The position numbers and the translations under genes were made by a program. Below the pieces are notes generated by a model. It worked only from the letters and a program-made list of their open reading frames with translations, searched no databases and was not told the DNA's origin. Below are positions 57,912-64,000 of a DNA stretch of 64,000 nt, one piece after another. Each line of letters opens with the position of its first letter. Positions within the stretch are counted from its first letter, which is position 1. This DNA is from Stakelama saccharophila (GTDB lineage Bacteria; Pseudomonadota; Alphaproteobacteria; Sphingomonadales; Sphingomonadaceae): positions 1,345,001-1,409,000 of the forward strand of contig NZ_CP135076.1 in the NCBI RefSeq assembly GCF_032229225.1. Reading direction: 5' to 3'.

Positions 57912-58652
57912 ATGGACGAACAAACGGACGAAGCCGGTCACCTGACGCTGGACATAGACGGCTGGGAAGGGCCGCTCGACCTGTTGCTGGCGCTGGCGCG
58001 GTCGCAGAAGGTGGACCTCCGCGAAATCTCCATTCTGCAGCTCGTCGAGCAGTATCTGCGCTATGTCGCGGAGGCGCAGACGCTTCGCCTCGAACTGGCG
58101 GCCGATTATCTGGTGATGGCGGCCTGGCTCGCCTTTCTGAAGTCCGGCCTGTTGCTGCCGCGCGATCCGGAGGTCGAGCCGAGCCCGGAGGAATTGGCGC
58201 TGCGCCTGCAATTGCGGCTGGAGCGGCTGCACGCGATGCGCGAAGCGGGCGCGCGGCTGATGGCGCGCGACCGGCTGGGCCGCGACGTATTCGCGCGCGG
58301 GCGCCCGGAAGGGCTGCGCACCGTGCGCCAGACGAAATGGCAGGCCGAAATCTATGATCTGATCGCCGCTTACGGCCGGGTCAGCGCGCGCACGCGACCG
58401 GTGATGCACGTCGTCGCCCGCCGGCCGGTGATGACGCTGGAAACGGCCATCGCGCGGGTGGAGGCGATGCTGGGCGAACGCATCGACTGGTCGACGATCG
58501 AGAGCTTCCTGCCCGCCGGCGCGGAGCCGGGCTTTCGCAAATCGGCGCTGGCCTCCAGCTTCGTCGCGGCGCTGGAACTGGCGCGGCAGGGCAAGCTGGA
58601 CCTGCGGCAGAAATCGACCTTCGCCCCGCTTTACGTGAAGGCCGCGCGGTGA
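57912..58652 (+). CDS. scpA: Segregation and condensation protein A
   Basis: 246 residues, the kleisin subunit of the SMC-ScpAB condensin. The N-terminal domain contains GWEGPLDLLLALARSQKVDL and ISILQLVEQYL; the C-terminal winged helix ends ARQGKLDLRQKSTFAPLYV. Overlaps scpB by 4 nt. SMC itself is not in the window. Confidence 0.95.
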   Translation: MDEQTDEAGHLTLDIDGWEGPLDLLLALARSQKVDLREISILQLVEQYLRYVAEAQTLRLELAADYLVMAAWLAFLKSGLLLPRDPEVEPSPEELALRLQLRLERLHAMREAGARLMARDRLGRDVFARGRPEGLRTVRQTKWQAEIYDLIAAYGRVSARTRPVMHVVARRPVMTLETAIARVEAMLGERIDWSTIESFLPAGAEPGFRKSALASSFVAALELARQGKLDLRQKSTFAPLYVKAAR

Positions 58653-59245
58653 CGCCGCCCGATGACCTGATGCGCGCGGTGGAGGCGGTGTTGTTCGCGG
58701 CCGAAGCGCCGCTCACCGTCCACGAGATCAGGGCGCATCTGGGCGATGCCGAGGTGCGTCCGGCGCTCGACGCGCTCAGCGATCACTATGCCGAACGCGG
58801 CGTTCGCCTGGTGCGTCGGGGCGAGCGCTGGCATTTCGAAACGGCGGGCGATCTCGCCCACTTGTTGCGCCGCGACCGGGAGGAGCCGCGCAAGCTGTCG
58901 CGGGCGGGAACCGAGACGCTGGCCATCATCGCCTATCACGAGCCGGTCACGCGCGCCGAGATCGAGGCGATCCGCGGCGTGCAGATCTCGAAGGGAACGC
59001 TCGACGTGCTGCTGGAGACGGGCTGGATTCGTCCCGCCGGGCGGCGCGAAGTGCCGGGCCGGCCGCTCACTTATGTGACGACGCAAGGCTTTCTCGACCA
59101 TTTCGGCCTGGCGAGCCGGCGCGATCTGCCGGGGATCGACGATCTTCGCGCCGCCGGACTGCTCGATCCCGTCGATCTCGCGCTGGACCGGGCCGAGTCC
59201 GGGGACGAGCCCGATCGGGACGGGGTAGAGAAGGAATCCTCGTGA
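58649..59245 (+). CDS. scpB: Segregation and condensation protein B
   Basis: 198 residues, GTG start within the scpA stop region. Two winged-helix domains that bind ScpA: LMRAVEAVLFAAEAPLTVHE at the start and LAIIAYHEPVTRAEIEAIRG in the middle. Acidic C-terminal tail. Operon partner of scpA. Confidence 0.95.
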   Translation: MTPPDDLMRAVEAVLFAAEAPLTVHEIRAHLGDAEVRPALDALSDHYAERGVRLVRRGERWHFETAGDLAHLLRRDREEPRKLSRAGTETLAIIAYHEPVTRAEIEAIRGVQISKGTLDVLLETGWIRPAGRREVPGRPLTYVTTQGFLDHFGLASRRDLPGIDDLRAAGLLDPVDLALDRAESGDEPDRDGVEKESS

Positions 59246-59309
59246 CCCGATGGCGTTGCGGTCCGCATGGCGGGCGCCGCATGGATTGCGCCAGCGACGC
59301 CGTTCGCCG

Positions 59310-59338
59310 TTGCTGATTGCCGAGATAACGCGTAGATA
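59310..59338 (+). promoter_or_regulatory. Promoter of tatABC
   Basis: -35 TTGCTG (59310-59315), 17-bp spacer, -10 TAGATA (59333-59338), about 26 bp before the tatA ATG, with GAGGAG as ribosome-binding site. It lies in the 118-bp scpB-tatA gap. Confidence 0.55.
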
Positions 59339-59363
59339 GGGGCTGAACGCGAGGAGATTTTCA

Positions 59364-59600
59364 ATGGGTAGCTTCAGCCTTGTACACTGGCTGGTTCTGG
59401 CGATCGTGGCGGTGCTTCTGCTCGGCGGCGGGCGCTTTTCCAACCTGATGGGCGACGTCGCGCAGGGTATCAAGAACTTCAAGAAGGGCATGGCCGACGA
59501 CGAGGAAGAGCAGAAAAAGGAACCGTCCCGCATCGATGCGAAGCCGGTTGCCGATCCCGATGCCAGCTACGACCGAGAGGCGCGCCGCGAAGAACGTTGA
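59364..59600 (+). CDS. tatA: Sec-independent protein translocase TatA
   Basis: 78 residues; one membrane helix (about 6-23) then the amphipathic helix [19 protein letters not shown] and a charged tail. In the hinge, the normally conserved Phe of the FG motif is Leu20 (VLLLGGGRF), while Gly21 is kept. Start MGSFSLVHW is typical of the alphaproteobacterial family. First gene of tatABC. Confidence 0.93.
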   Translation: MGSFSLVHWLVLAIVAVLLLGGGRFSNLMGDVAQGIKNFKKGMADDEEEQKKEPSRIDAKPVADPDASYDREARREER

Positions 59601-59640
59601 GCCGCCGGGCCGCAGCGCCCCGTTTCAGGCACGGATATAG

Positions 59641-60105
59641 ATGCTCGACATTGCCCCGACCGAATTGCTGCTGGTCGCTTTCGTGGCGATCATCATCATC
59701 GGTCCCAAGGATTTGCCGAAGGCGATGCGCGTGGCCGGCTATTGGGTCGGTCGCGCCCGCGGCGTCGCGCGCCAGTTCCGCCAGGGCTTCGACAACATCG
59801 TGCGCGAGGCCGAACTCGCGGAGATGGAGAAGAAGTGGAAGGAAGAAAATGAGCGGATCATGCGCGAACATCCGCCCGAATCGCTTCTGACCGCCGAATC
59901 GAACGGATCCGCTGCTTCCGTCTCCGGCGGCGGCGATACCGCGCGGGCGCCGGACGACGCCGCGGGACAGGAATCGGACGGCGGGCAAGCGGCCGCACGC
60001 GCGCCGGGCGCCGACACGCCTTCCGATACCTCCGATGCCCCGGCCCCCGATGCCCCGGCTTCGGACGGGCGCGCTCCGGGTGACGGGAGCGACGCCGCCC
60101 GATGA
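59641..60105 (+). CDS. tatB: Sec-independent protein translocase TatB
   Basis: 154 residues. Short membrane helix (MLDIAPTELLLVAFVAIIII) with Glu8, then the GPKDLP hinge and a long amphipathic helix to about residue 80. A low-complexity Asp/Ala/Pro-rich C-terminal tail. Forms the twin-arginine substrate receptor with TatC. Overlaps tatC by 4 nt. Confidence 0.94.
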   Translation: MLDIAPTELLLVAFVAIIIIGPKDLPKAMRVAGYWVGRARGVARQFRQGFDNIVREAELAEMEKKWKEENERIMREHPPESLLTAESNGSAASVSGGGDTARAPDDAAGQESDGGQAAARAPGADTPSDTSDAPAPDAPASDGRAPGDGSDAAR

Positions 60106-60878
60106 GCGATGAGGATTACGACATCGACGAAAGCCAGGCGCCGCTTCTCGACCACCTGATCGAACTCAGGCGGCGGCTGCTTTACTGTATCGCGGCGTTG
60201 CTGCTCACCTTCATCGCCAGCTACGCCTTTGCCGAGCAGATCTTCGCCTTCCTCGTTCAGCCCCTGGTGCATGCCGGCCAGGAACAGATTATCTTCACGC
60301 AGATTTTCGAGGCGTTCTTCGTGCGGATCAAGGTGGCCTTCTTCGCCGCCCTCATGCTGTCCTTTCCGGTGATCGCCAATCAGTTGTGGCAGTTCGTGGC
60401 GCCCGGCCTCTATCGGCGGGAGAAGCGCGCGCTGCTGCCCTTCCTGCTCGCCACGCCGCTGTTGTTCCTGCTGGGCGCGGCCATGGCCTATTACATCGCG
60501 GTGCCGGTCGCGTTGCATTTCCTGCTCAGCTATCAGGGCAATTTCGGCGGGATCGACCAGAAGGCGTTGCCGTCGGTCGGCAATTACCTCGATTTCATCA
60601 TGCAGTTCCTGTTCGCATTCGGCATCGCCTTCCTGCTGCCGGTATTGCTGATGCTGCTGGAACGGGCCGGGATCGTTACCAGGGCACAGCTCAAGAGCGC
60701 GCGCCGTTACGCGATCGTGGGCGCTTTCGCCATTTCGGCCGTGCTCACGCCGCCCGATGTCGGCTCGCAGCTTCTGCTCGCCCTGCCGCTGGTGGGTCTG
60801 TACGAACTGGGCATCATCGGTATCTGGTTTACCGAGAAGCGGCGCCGGGTCGAGGCGGAACGCACGAACAGCGCCTGA
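60102..60878 (+). CDS. tatC: Sec-independent protein translocase TatC
   Basis: 258 residues, six membrane helices. Conserved DHLIELRRRLLYCI at the N-terminus, the first periplasmic loop region and the FLLSYQGNFGGIDQKALPSV, FGIAFLLPVLLMLLERAGIV segments. It recognises the twin-arginine signal. Last gene of tatABC; followed by repeats. Confidence 0.96.
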   Translation: MSDEDYDIDESQAPLLDHLIELRRRLLYCIAALLLTFIASYAFAEQIFAFLVQPLVHAGQEQIIFTQIFEAFFVRIKVAFFAALMLSFPVIANQLWQFVAPGLYRREKRALLPFLLATPLLFLLGAAMAYYIAVPVALHFLLSYQGNFGGIDQKALPSVGNYLDFIMQFLFAFGIAFLLPVLLMLLERAGIVTRAQLKSARRYAIVGAFAISAVLTPPDVGSQLLLALPLVGLYELGIIGIWFTEKRRRVEAERTNSA

Positions 60879-60936
60879 GGGCGAGCGCTGTCAGCTTTGC
60901 ACAGGAGCAGCCTGAACTTTTCGGGAGGTTCGGCAT

Positions 60937-60995
60937 CTGTATCCCCGCGCAGGCGGGGATACAGACCAGGCCCCCGCCTGCGCGGGGATACAAGG
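60937..60995. repeat. Tandem palindromic repeat after tatC
   Basis: A perfect 12-bp stem CTGTATCCCCGC / GCGGGGATACAG with a 4-nt loop (60937-60964) is followed by a second, reversed copy (CCCCGCCTGCGCGGGGATAC, about 60970-60990). A REP-type pair; no U-tract. Confidence 0.75.
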
Positions 60996-61120
60996 AAGGC
61001 GGGCGCGGGGAAGGCGGCGGTTGTCAGTATATGGCTGATCCGCCCGAAAAGCCCGGCAAAGCGTTCAAAGCTGATCGGACTTGCCCCTGGGTCGCAAATC
61101 GCTCCGGCGCGGGACGAAGC

Positions 61121-61147
61121 AAAAAGGGCCGCGGCGAAGCGCGGCCC
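61121..61147 (-). terminator. Terminator of the entericidin-like gene
   Basis: On the minus strand, GGGCCGCG and CGCGGCCC arms with a short loop are followed by TTTTTGCTT (plus-strand AAAAA at 61121-61125). It lies 11 bp after the stop. Confidence 0.85.
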
Positions 61148-61158
61148 TTTCCGTGCGA

Positions 61159-61293
61159 TTATTTCGCGTCGTTCGCCGTGTCCGCGACGGTGTCGCCGGC
61201 CGACTGGACATCACGGCCCACACCTTCGACGGTGTTGCACGCGCTCACCAGGATCGCCGAGGCGACGAACGCAATTCCGATAATCTTACGCAT
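61159..61293 (-). CDS. Entericidin-like small lipoprotein
   Basis: 44 residues. Signal and lipobox FVASAILVSACNTVEG, Cys at about residue 20, then a short Asp/Ala-rich mature part (VEGVGRDVQSAGDTVADTAN) typical of entericidin A/B and YlcI-type small lipoproteins. Members are often induced by general stress. Here a GGAAC-N17-CATT element lies about 40 bp upstream. Start chosen from the lipobox spacing; an upstream in-frame extension of 73 codons is non-coding. Confidence 0.85.
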   Translation of the reverse strand: MRKIIGIAFVASAILVSACNTVEGVGRDVQSAGDTVADTANDAK

Positions 61294-61334
61294 GACATTC
61301 TCCGCTGTGCTGGAACGTGGGTTCCGGCATACGG

Positions 61335-61360
61335 AATGCGCGAACGCCGGTTTTCGTTCC
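61335..61360 (-). promoter_or_regulatory. Sigma-EcfG-type promoter of the entericidin-like gene
   Basis: Minus strand GGAAC (61356-61360), 17 bp, CATT (61335-61338), against the alphaproteobacterial stress consensus GGAAC-N16/17-CGTT. One mismatch. The start would be near 61327, giving a leader of about 34 nt. Confidence 0.5.
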
Positions 61361-61402
61361 GTGTCGACAACGGAATATGAACGGGGAAACGGTCGGCGCC
61401 GG

Positions 61403-61511
61403 CGCAAAAAATTTTGGACCCGAAAGCGCCACCGGGGGGGGGAGGGGGTCGACGCTTTCGGGCCCATGTCTTGGATAGCGAGAGCGGGGGGGCATATTGT
61501 CACTATCCACA
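61403..61511 (-). ncRNA. Candidate sigma-EcfG-dependent small RNA with two C-rich loops
   Basis: No credible ORF. The predicted minus-strand RNA starts near 61511-61509, 7-8 nt after the EcfG-type -10. Hairpin 1: a 10-bp stem (61500-61509 with 61472-61481, one G-U) and an 18-nt loop containing CCCCCCC. Hairpin 2: a 13-bp stem (61453-61465 with 61416-61428, one G-U) and a 24-nt loop ACCCCCUCCCCCCCCC-like. It is followed by AAAA then UUUUUU. About 105 nt. C-rich loops of this kind pair with Shine-Dalgarno sequences in known alphaproteobacterial sRNAs. Inferred from sequence only; no expression data. Confidence 0.55.
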
Positions 61512-61517
61512 CCGCTC

Positions 61518-61543
61518 AACGCCTTCCAAAGCGGTACGGTTCC
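61518..61543 (-). promoter_or_regulatory. Sigma-EcfG-type promoter upstream of the candidate sRNA
   Basis: Minus strand GGAAC (61539-61543), exactly 17 bp, CGTT (61518-61521): a full match to the alphaproteobacterial general-stress consensus. It points away from the sensor kinase gene and toward the hairpins. Confidence 0.65.
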
Positions 61544-61562
61544 CGGCCGATGCAAAAAATTT

Positions 61563-63146
61563 CTAATTGGGGTCGCGCACTAAAATCAAGATTTCATAGG
61601 CACCTACGAGCGGATCGTGATGGAGCGTGCCGCGTAGCTGCCGCGCCAGCCCGGCAATGATGCGGCCATAGCGCGTATCGTTCAGATGATCGAAGCGCGG
61701 CCCCTCCGTCAGGGCCGGCGAACTGACCCGCAGGATCGCGCAGCCCGCGTCCGGCGCCGGTTTCAGCGAGATGCTCACCGTCGTATTCCGGTCGCACTTG
61801 ATCGCCAGCTCGACCAGTTCGGTCAGCAGGAACGCCACCGCCACGGCGGTGTCCTGCGACACCAGGAAGGCATCGAGGTCGAGCGCGATGCCCACCTGCG
61901 CGGCGCTTTCCGGCGCGGTCGCCCGCAGGTTGGAGGCGAGTTCGCCGACGACGGAGCGCAGTTCGAGGCCGTGATGCTCCTCGATCTCGGCGTAATGGTG
62001 CCGATGCACCACCGCCAGCGCGTCGACGCGGCGCTGGATGGAGGCATAGGCCTCGGTCGCCTCGTCCCCCTTCGCGCTGCGCGCATGAAAGTTGATGAGG
62101 CTGGCGATGACCTGCAGGTTGTTCTTGACGCGGTGATGGACCTCGCGGGTCAGGCGCGTCTGCCGCACCAGCCCTTCGGCCAGATTGGCCTCATGGTCGC
62201 GAACGGTGCGGCTGATGTCGCGGAAGGTATCGCCCAGTTCGCGCAGCTCCTGCGCCGGCACCGCGCCGGGAAGCGGCGGGTCGATGATCTCGCCCGGCTT
62301 GAACGCGCCGACGCGCGCGCGCAGCCGCCGCAGCGGACGGATCAGCAGCCGGTCGACCACGAACCAGCCGATGCCCGCCGCCGCCGCCCACATCAGGAGC
62401 GGCAGCAGCATGGTGACGATCACCGGAGAGGTGATCGGCGCCGACCGCACCGACATGGCGAGGGAAAGATTGCCGACCCCCAGCGCGACATTGCGCCGCT
62501 CGCGCCGGTCCAGCGGCCCGCGTGACGGCAGGCTCTCCAACACCAGGGATTCGGCGCCGCGCTCCAGCGTGGCGGAATAAGGCGGCACGAAACCGCTCGG
62601 CCGCGCGACCCGCGACAGGAAGCCCGTGGGAAAGAAGGCGACGGCCCGCGCGCCGTGCCGGGTGCCGCCCACCGCGAGCAGGAGTCCGCGATCGCGCAGC
62701 AATGTCGAGCTGATTTCGTCGCCCGCCGACTGCCGGATCCGATCGGCGCGGATCGGCGTGCCGCACAGCAATGTGCCGCGCGCGTCATAGATGGCGAATT
62801 TCGTGCCCGCGGCGAATTGCTGGGCGAACACGCCCTGGACGCGGGCGCAGGCGGGCCGGTCGTTGGGATCGGCGTCCAGGGTGTTGAGCGCCACGCGCAG
62901 CGCCGTCATGTCGCCGATCAGCTCGTTGGACAGCGCGCGCGACCCCTCCGCCGCGGCCACGCGCAAGCGCGCCCGCGCCTCGACATCGGCGAGGCGCGTG
63001 GTCTGCAGAGAGGCGAAGAACACGATGACGGCCAGCGGCAGCAGCGCGCCGCTGAGAATCAGAAAGATCTTCGCCCCGGTCGGGATTCCGGCCAGTGAAG
63101 AAGCGATGCCTCGCCGCCCGGACCGAGGCCGTTCGTGCGCTGTCAT
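61563..63146 (-). CDS. PhyP-like HWE/HisKA2 sensor protein of the general stress response
   Basis: 527 residues. One N-terminal membrane helix (about 26-48), a periplasmic sensor region, a second helix (about 243-265), HAMP, and a HisKA_2-type dimerisation domain with REVHHRVKNNLQV (His337/338). In the ATPase domain, the N-box Asn is replaced: TELVELAIKCD carries Glu446-Leu447 where families have TN. The DxGxG box reads VSSPALTEG. It lies 14 nt after nepR, the place of PhyP in Sphingomonas; the lost ATP-binding residues fit a phosphatase rather than a kinase. Confidence 0.85.
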   Translation of the reverse strand: MTAHERPRSGRRGIASSLAGIPTGAKIFLILSGALLPLAVIVFFASLQTTRLADVEARARLRVAAAEGSRALSNELIGDMTALRVALNTLDADPNDRPACARVQGVFAQQFAAGTKFAIYDARGTLLCGTPIRADRIRQSAGDEISSTLLRDRGLLLAVGGTRHGARAVAFFPTGFLSRVARPSGFVPPYSATLERGAESLVLESLPSRGPLDRRERRNVALGVGNLSLAMSVRSAPITSPVIVTMLLPLLMWAAAAGIGWFVVDRLLIRPLRRLRARVGAFKPGEIIDPPLPGAVPAQELRELGDTFRDISRTVRDHEANLAEGLVRQTRLTREVHHRVKNNLQVIASLINFHARSAKGDEATEAYASIQRRVDALAVVHRHHYAEIEEHHGLELRSVVGELASNLRATAPESAAQVGIALDLDAFLVSQDTAVAVAFLLTELVELAIKCDRNTTVSISLKPAPDAGCAILRVSSPALTEGPRFDHLNDTRYGRIIAGLARQLRGTLHHDPLVGAYEILILVRDPN

Positions 63147-63160
63147 CGCGGCCCGCTTTG

Positions 63161-63334
63161 TTATTTCAGCTTGTCGAGCAGGTCGAGCATCTCGTCAGGC
63201 ACATCCTCCGACACCGCCTCGCGATAGACGTTGCGCAAGGCGGAACCGACGTCCTTCTTCTCCCGCTGGGCTTTTTCAGTCCTTCGCTCGACTGCGTCCT
63301 GCAGATCCTTGTTTCGATCGTCTTCCGACCGCAC
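63161..63334 (-). CDS. nepR: Anti-sigma factor NepR
   Basis: 57 residues from the GTG at 63334, which has a GAGGGGGAA ribosome-binding site; a GTG at 63394 in the same frame would give 77. The core VGSALRNVYREAVSEDVPDEMLDLLDKL matches NepR, which holds sigma-EcfG inactive until phosphorylated PhyR titrates it. The sensor protein gene follows 14 nt downstream. An ecfG gene is not between them. Confidence 0.9.
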   Translation of the reverse strand: MRSEDDRNKDLQDAVERRTEKAQREKKDVGSALRNVYREAVSEDVPDEMLDLLDKLK

Positions 63335-63457
63335 TATCTTCCCCCTCGGCGGCGATCTTCCCGTGGAAAACCGCAACGAATGAACATTTCGCACGCCTTA
63401 TCGGCATAAACCGTGGCCGCCGACAACCGCGAAAACGGAGCGTGTTTGATGGGATGA

Positions 63458-63482
63458 AACCAAAGTCCGTCTCGTTTGTTCC
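63458..63482 (-). promoter_or_regulatory. Sigma-EcfG-type promoter of nepR
   Basis: Minus strand GGAAC (63478-63482), 17 bp, GTTT (63457-63460), so the TT is 18 bp from GGAAC as in the family consensus. It would start a transcript near 63450 covering nepR and the sensor gene, giving the expected feedback on the stress sigma factor. Confidence 0.65.
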
Positions 63483-63547
63483 ATGGGTCGGTGCAAAATC
63501 GGGGAGGGCGCCTCTTCCGCCATGCGCCGGCCTTGAACGAATTGATG

Positions 63548-63571
63548 TGAACCCCGACAGTTACGGCGGTT
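63548..63571 (+). promoter_or_regulatory. Weak EcfG-like promoter of phyR
   Basis: TGAAC (63548-63552), 16 bp, GTT (63569-63571). One mismatch in the -35 and one base short of consensus spacing. Predicted leader of about 17 nt, with GGAGGAG before the ATG. Confidence 0.3.
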
Positions 63572-63594
63572 CAACGGAGGAGACATATCCGCTC

Positions 63595-64000
63595 ATGTCG
63601 CTAGGACAGCAGCTCGCACCCCATCTTCCCTTCCTGCGTCGCTACGCCCGCGCCCTCACCGGCAGCCAGGCCGAAGGCGACCGCTACGTCCGGGCCGCGC
63701 TGGAGGCGATCGTCGCCGCGCCGGAGGAATTTCCGAAATCGGTCGATCCCCGCCTGGGCCTGTACCGCATGTTCCAGGGCATCTGGTCGTCGACCCATCC
63801 CGAGGAATGGGCCGCGAGCGCCGATGACGGCGATCAGCCGGAAGCCATCGCGCGGGCGCGCCTCGCCCGCATCGCGCCGATGTCGCGCCAGGCGCTGCTG
63901 CTGACGGCGATGGAGGGCTTCACCACCGAAGACACCGCCTATCTGCTGGAAAGCAGCGAGGACGAGGTCGAGAAACTGATCGACGACGCGCTCGGCGAGA
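63595..64000 (+). CDS. phyR: Response regulator PhyR, N-terminal sigma-like domain (cut by right edge)
   Basis: 135 codons are visible. The N-terminal part (QQLAPHLPFLRRYARALTGS, then LGLYRMFQGIWSS and LLLTAMEGFTTEDTAYLLES) is the sigma-like domain of PhyR, which mimics ECF sigma region 2 and 4 to bind NepR. The receiver domain with the phosphorylated Asp must lie beyond the window. Divergent from nepR with a 200-bp spacer. Confidence 0.93.
   Translation, partial: MSLGQQLAPHLPFLRRYARALTGSQAEGDRYVRAALEAIVAAPEEFPKSVDPRLGLYRMFQGIWSSTHPEEWAASADDGDQPEAIARARLARIAPMSRQALLLTAMEGFTTEDTAYLLESSEDEVEKLIDDALGE

Noticed and set aside
63398..63586. 62-codon frame in the nepR-phyR spacer
   Set aside because: Runs through the promoter elements; composition and position argue against a gene.

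Overview
The window is a GC-rich chromosomal segment from an alphaproteobacterium, most likely Sphingomonas or a close relative (Sphingomonadales). Three observations support this: the gene order of the ribosomal superoperon (adk between secY and rpsM, no infA or rpmJ), the argS-SPOR-nagZ-scpAB-tatABC block, and a PhyR/NepR general-stress-response locus with a PhyP-like sensor at the right edge. No phage, plasmid, transposase, CRISPR array, tRNA or rRNA gene was seen. The segment is mostly core genome, and the unusual content lies in its intergenic DNA.

Layout. 1-12.4 kb: a LysR regulator (cut by the left edge) divergent from pirin and wrbA; a DUF421 protein, an RluA-type pseudouridine synthase, ArfB, free-methionine-sulfoxide reductase, an RcnB-like proline-rich protein, an M28 peptidase, a sulfotransferase and a universal stress protein; then pyruvate dehydrogenase E2, two small membrane proteins, an acyl-CoA thioesterase and lipoamide dehydrogenase. 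12.8-18.2 kb: a bactofilin, then the str operon (rpsL-rpsG-fusA-tuf) with its own promoter and a terminator. 18.6-34.3 kb: the S10-spc-alpha ribosomal protein genes rpsJ to rplQ, including secY, adk and rpoA. Palindromic repeats are inserted between several genes, and there is a second strong promoter before rpsM.

34.3-49.3 kb: prolyl oligopeptidase, a His/Tyr/Gly-rich exported protein, guaA, a likely cobalamin-related pair (membrane protein plus signal-less BtuF-like protein), two lipoproteins, YffB, a 2OG-Fe(II)-oxygenase-like protein, an XRE regulator with a membrane protein, panB, YfgM-BamB-Der-TusA, an Hpt protein, and bfd-bfr under a promoter with nested palindromes. 49.4-60.9 kb: a DUF418 protein, a DUF3052-like protein, purL, then argS-SPOR-nagZ-tonB-like-scpA-scpB-tatA-tatB-tatC.

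60.9-64 kb: the general stress response locus: an entericidin-like lipoprotein, a candidate small RNA, a PhyP-like sensor protein, nepR and, divergently, phyR (cut by the right edge). The most interesting signal in the window is here. On the minus strand at about 61511-61403 lies a predicted transcript of about 105 nt. It starts just after a good sigma-EcfG-type promoter and consists of two stable hairpins, both with poly-C, anti-Shine-Dalgarno-like loops. The second hairpin is followed by six U, as a terminator would be. This is a candidate stress-induced regulatory RNA encoded inside the locus that controls the stress sigma factor.
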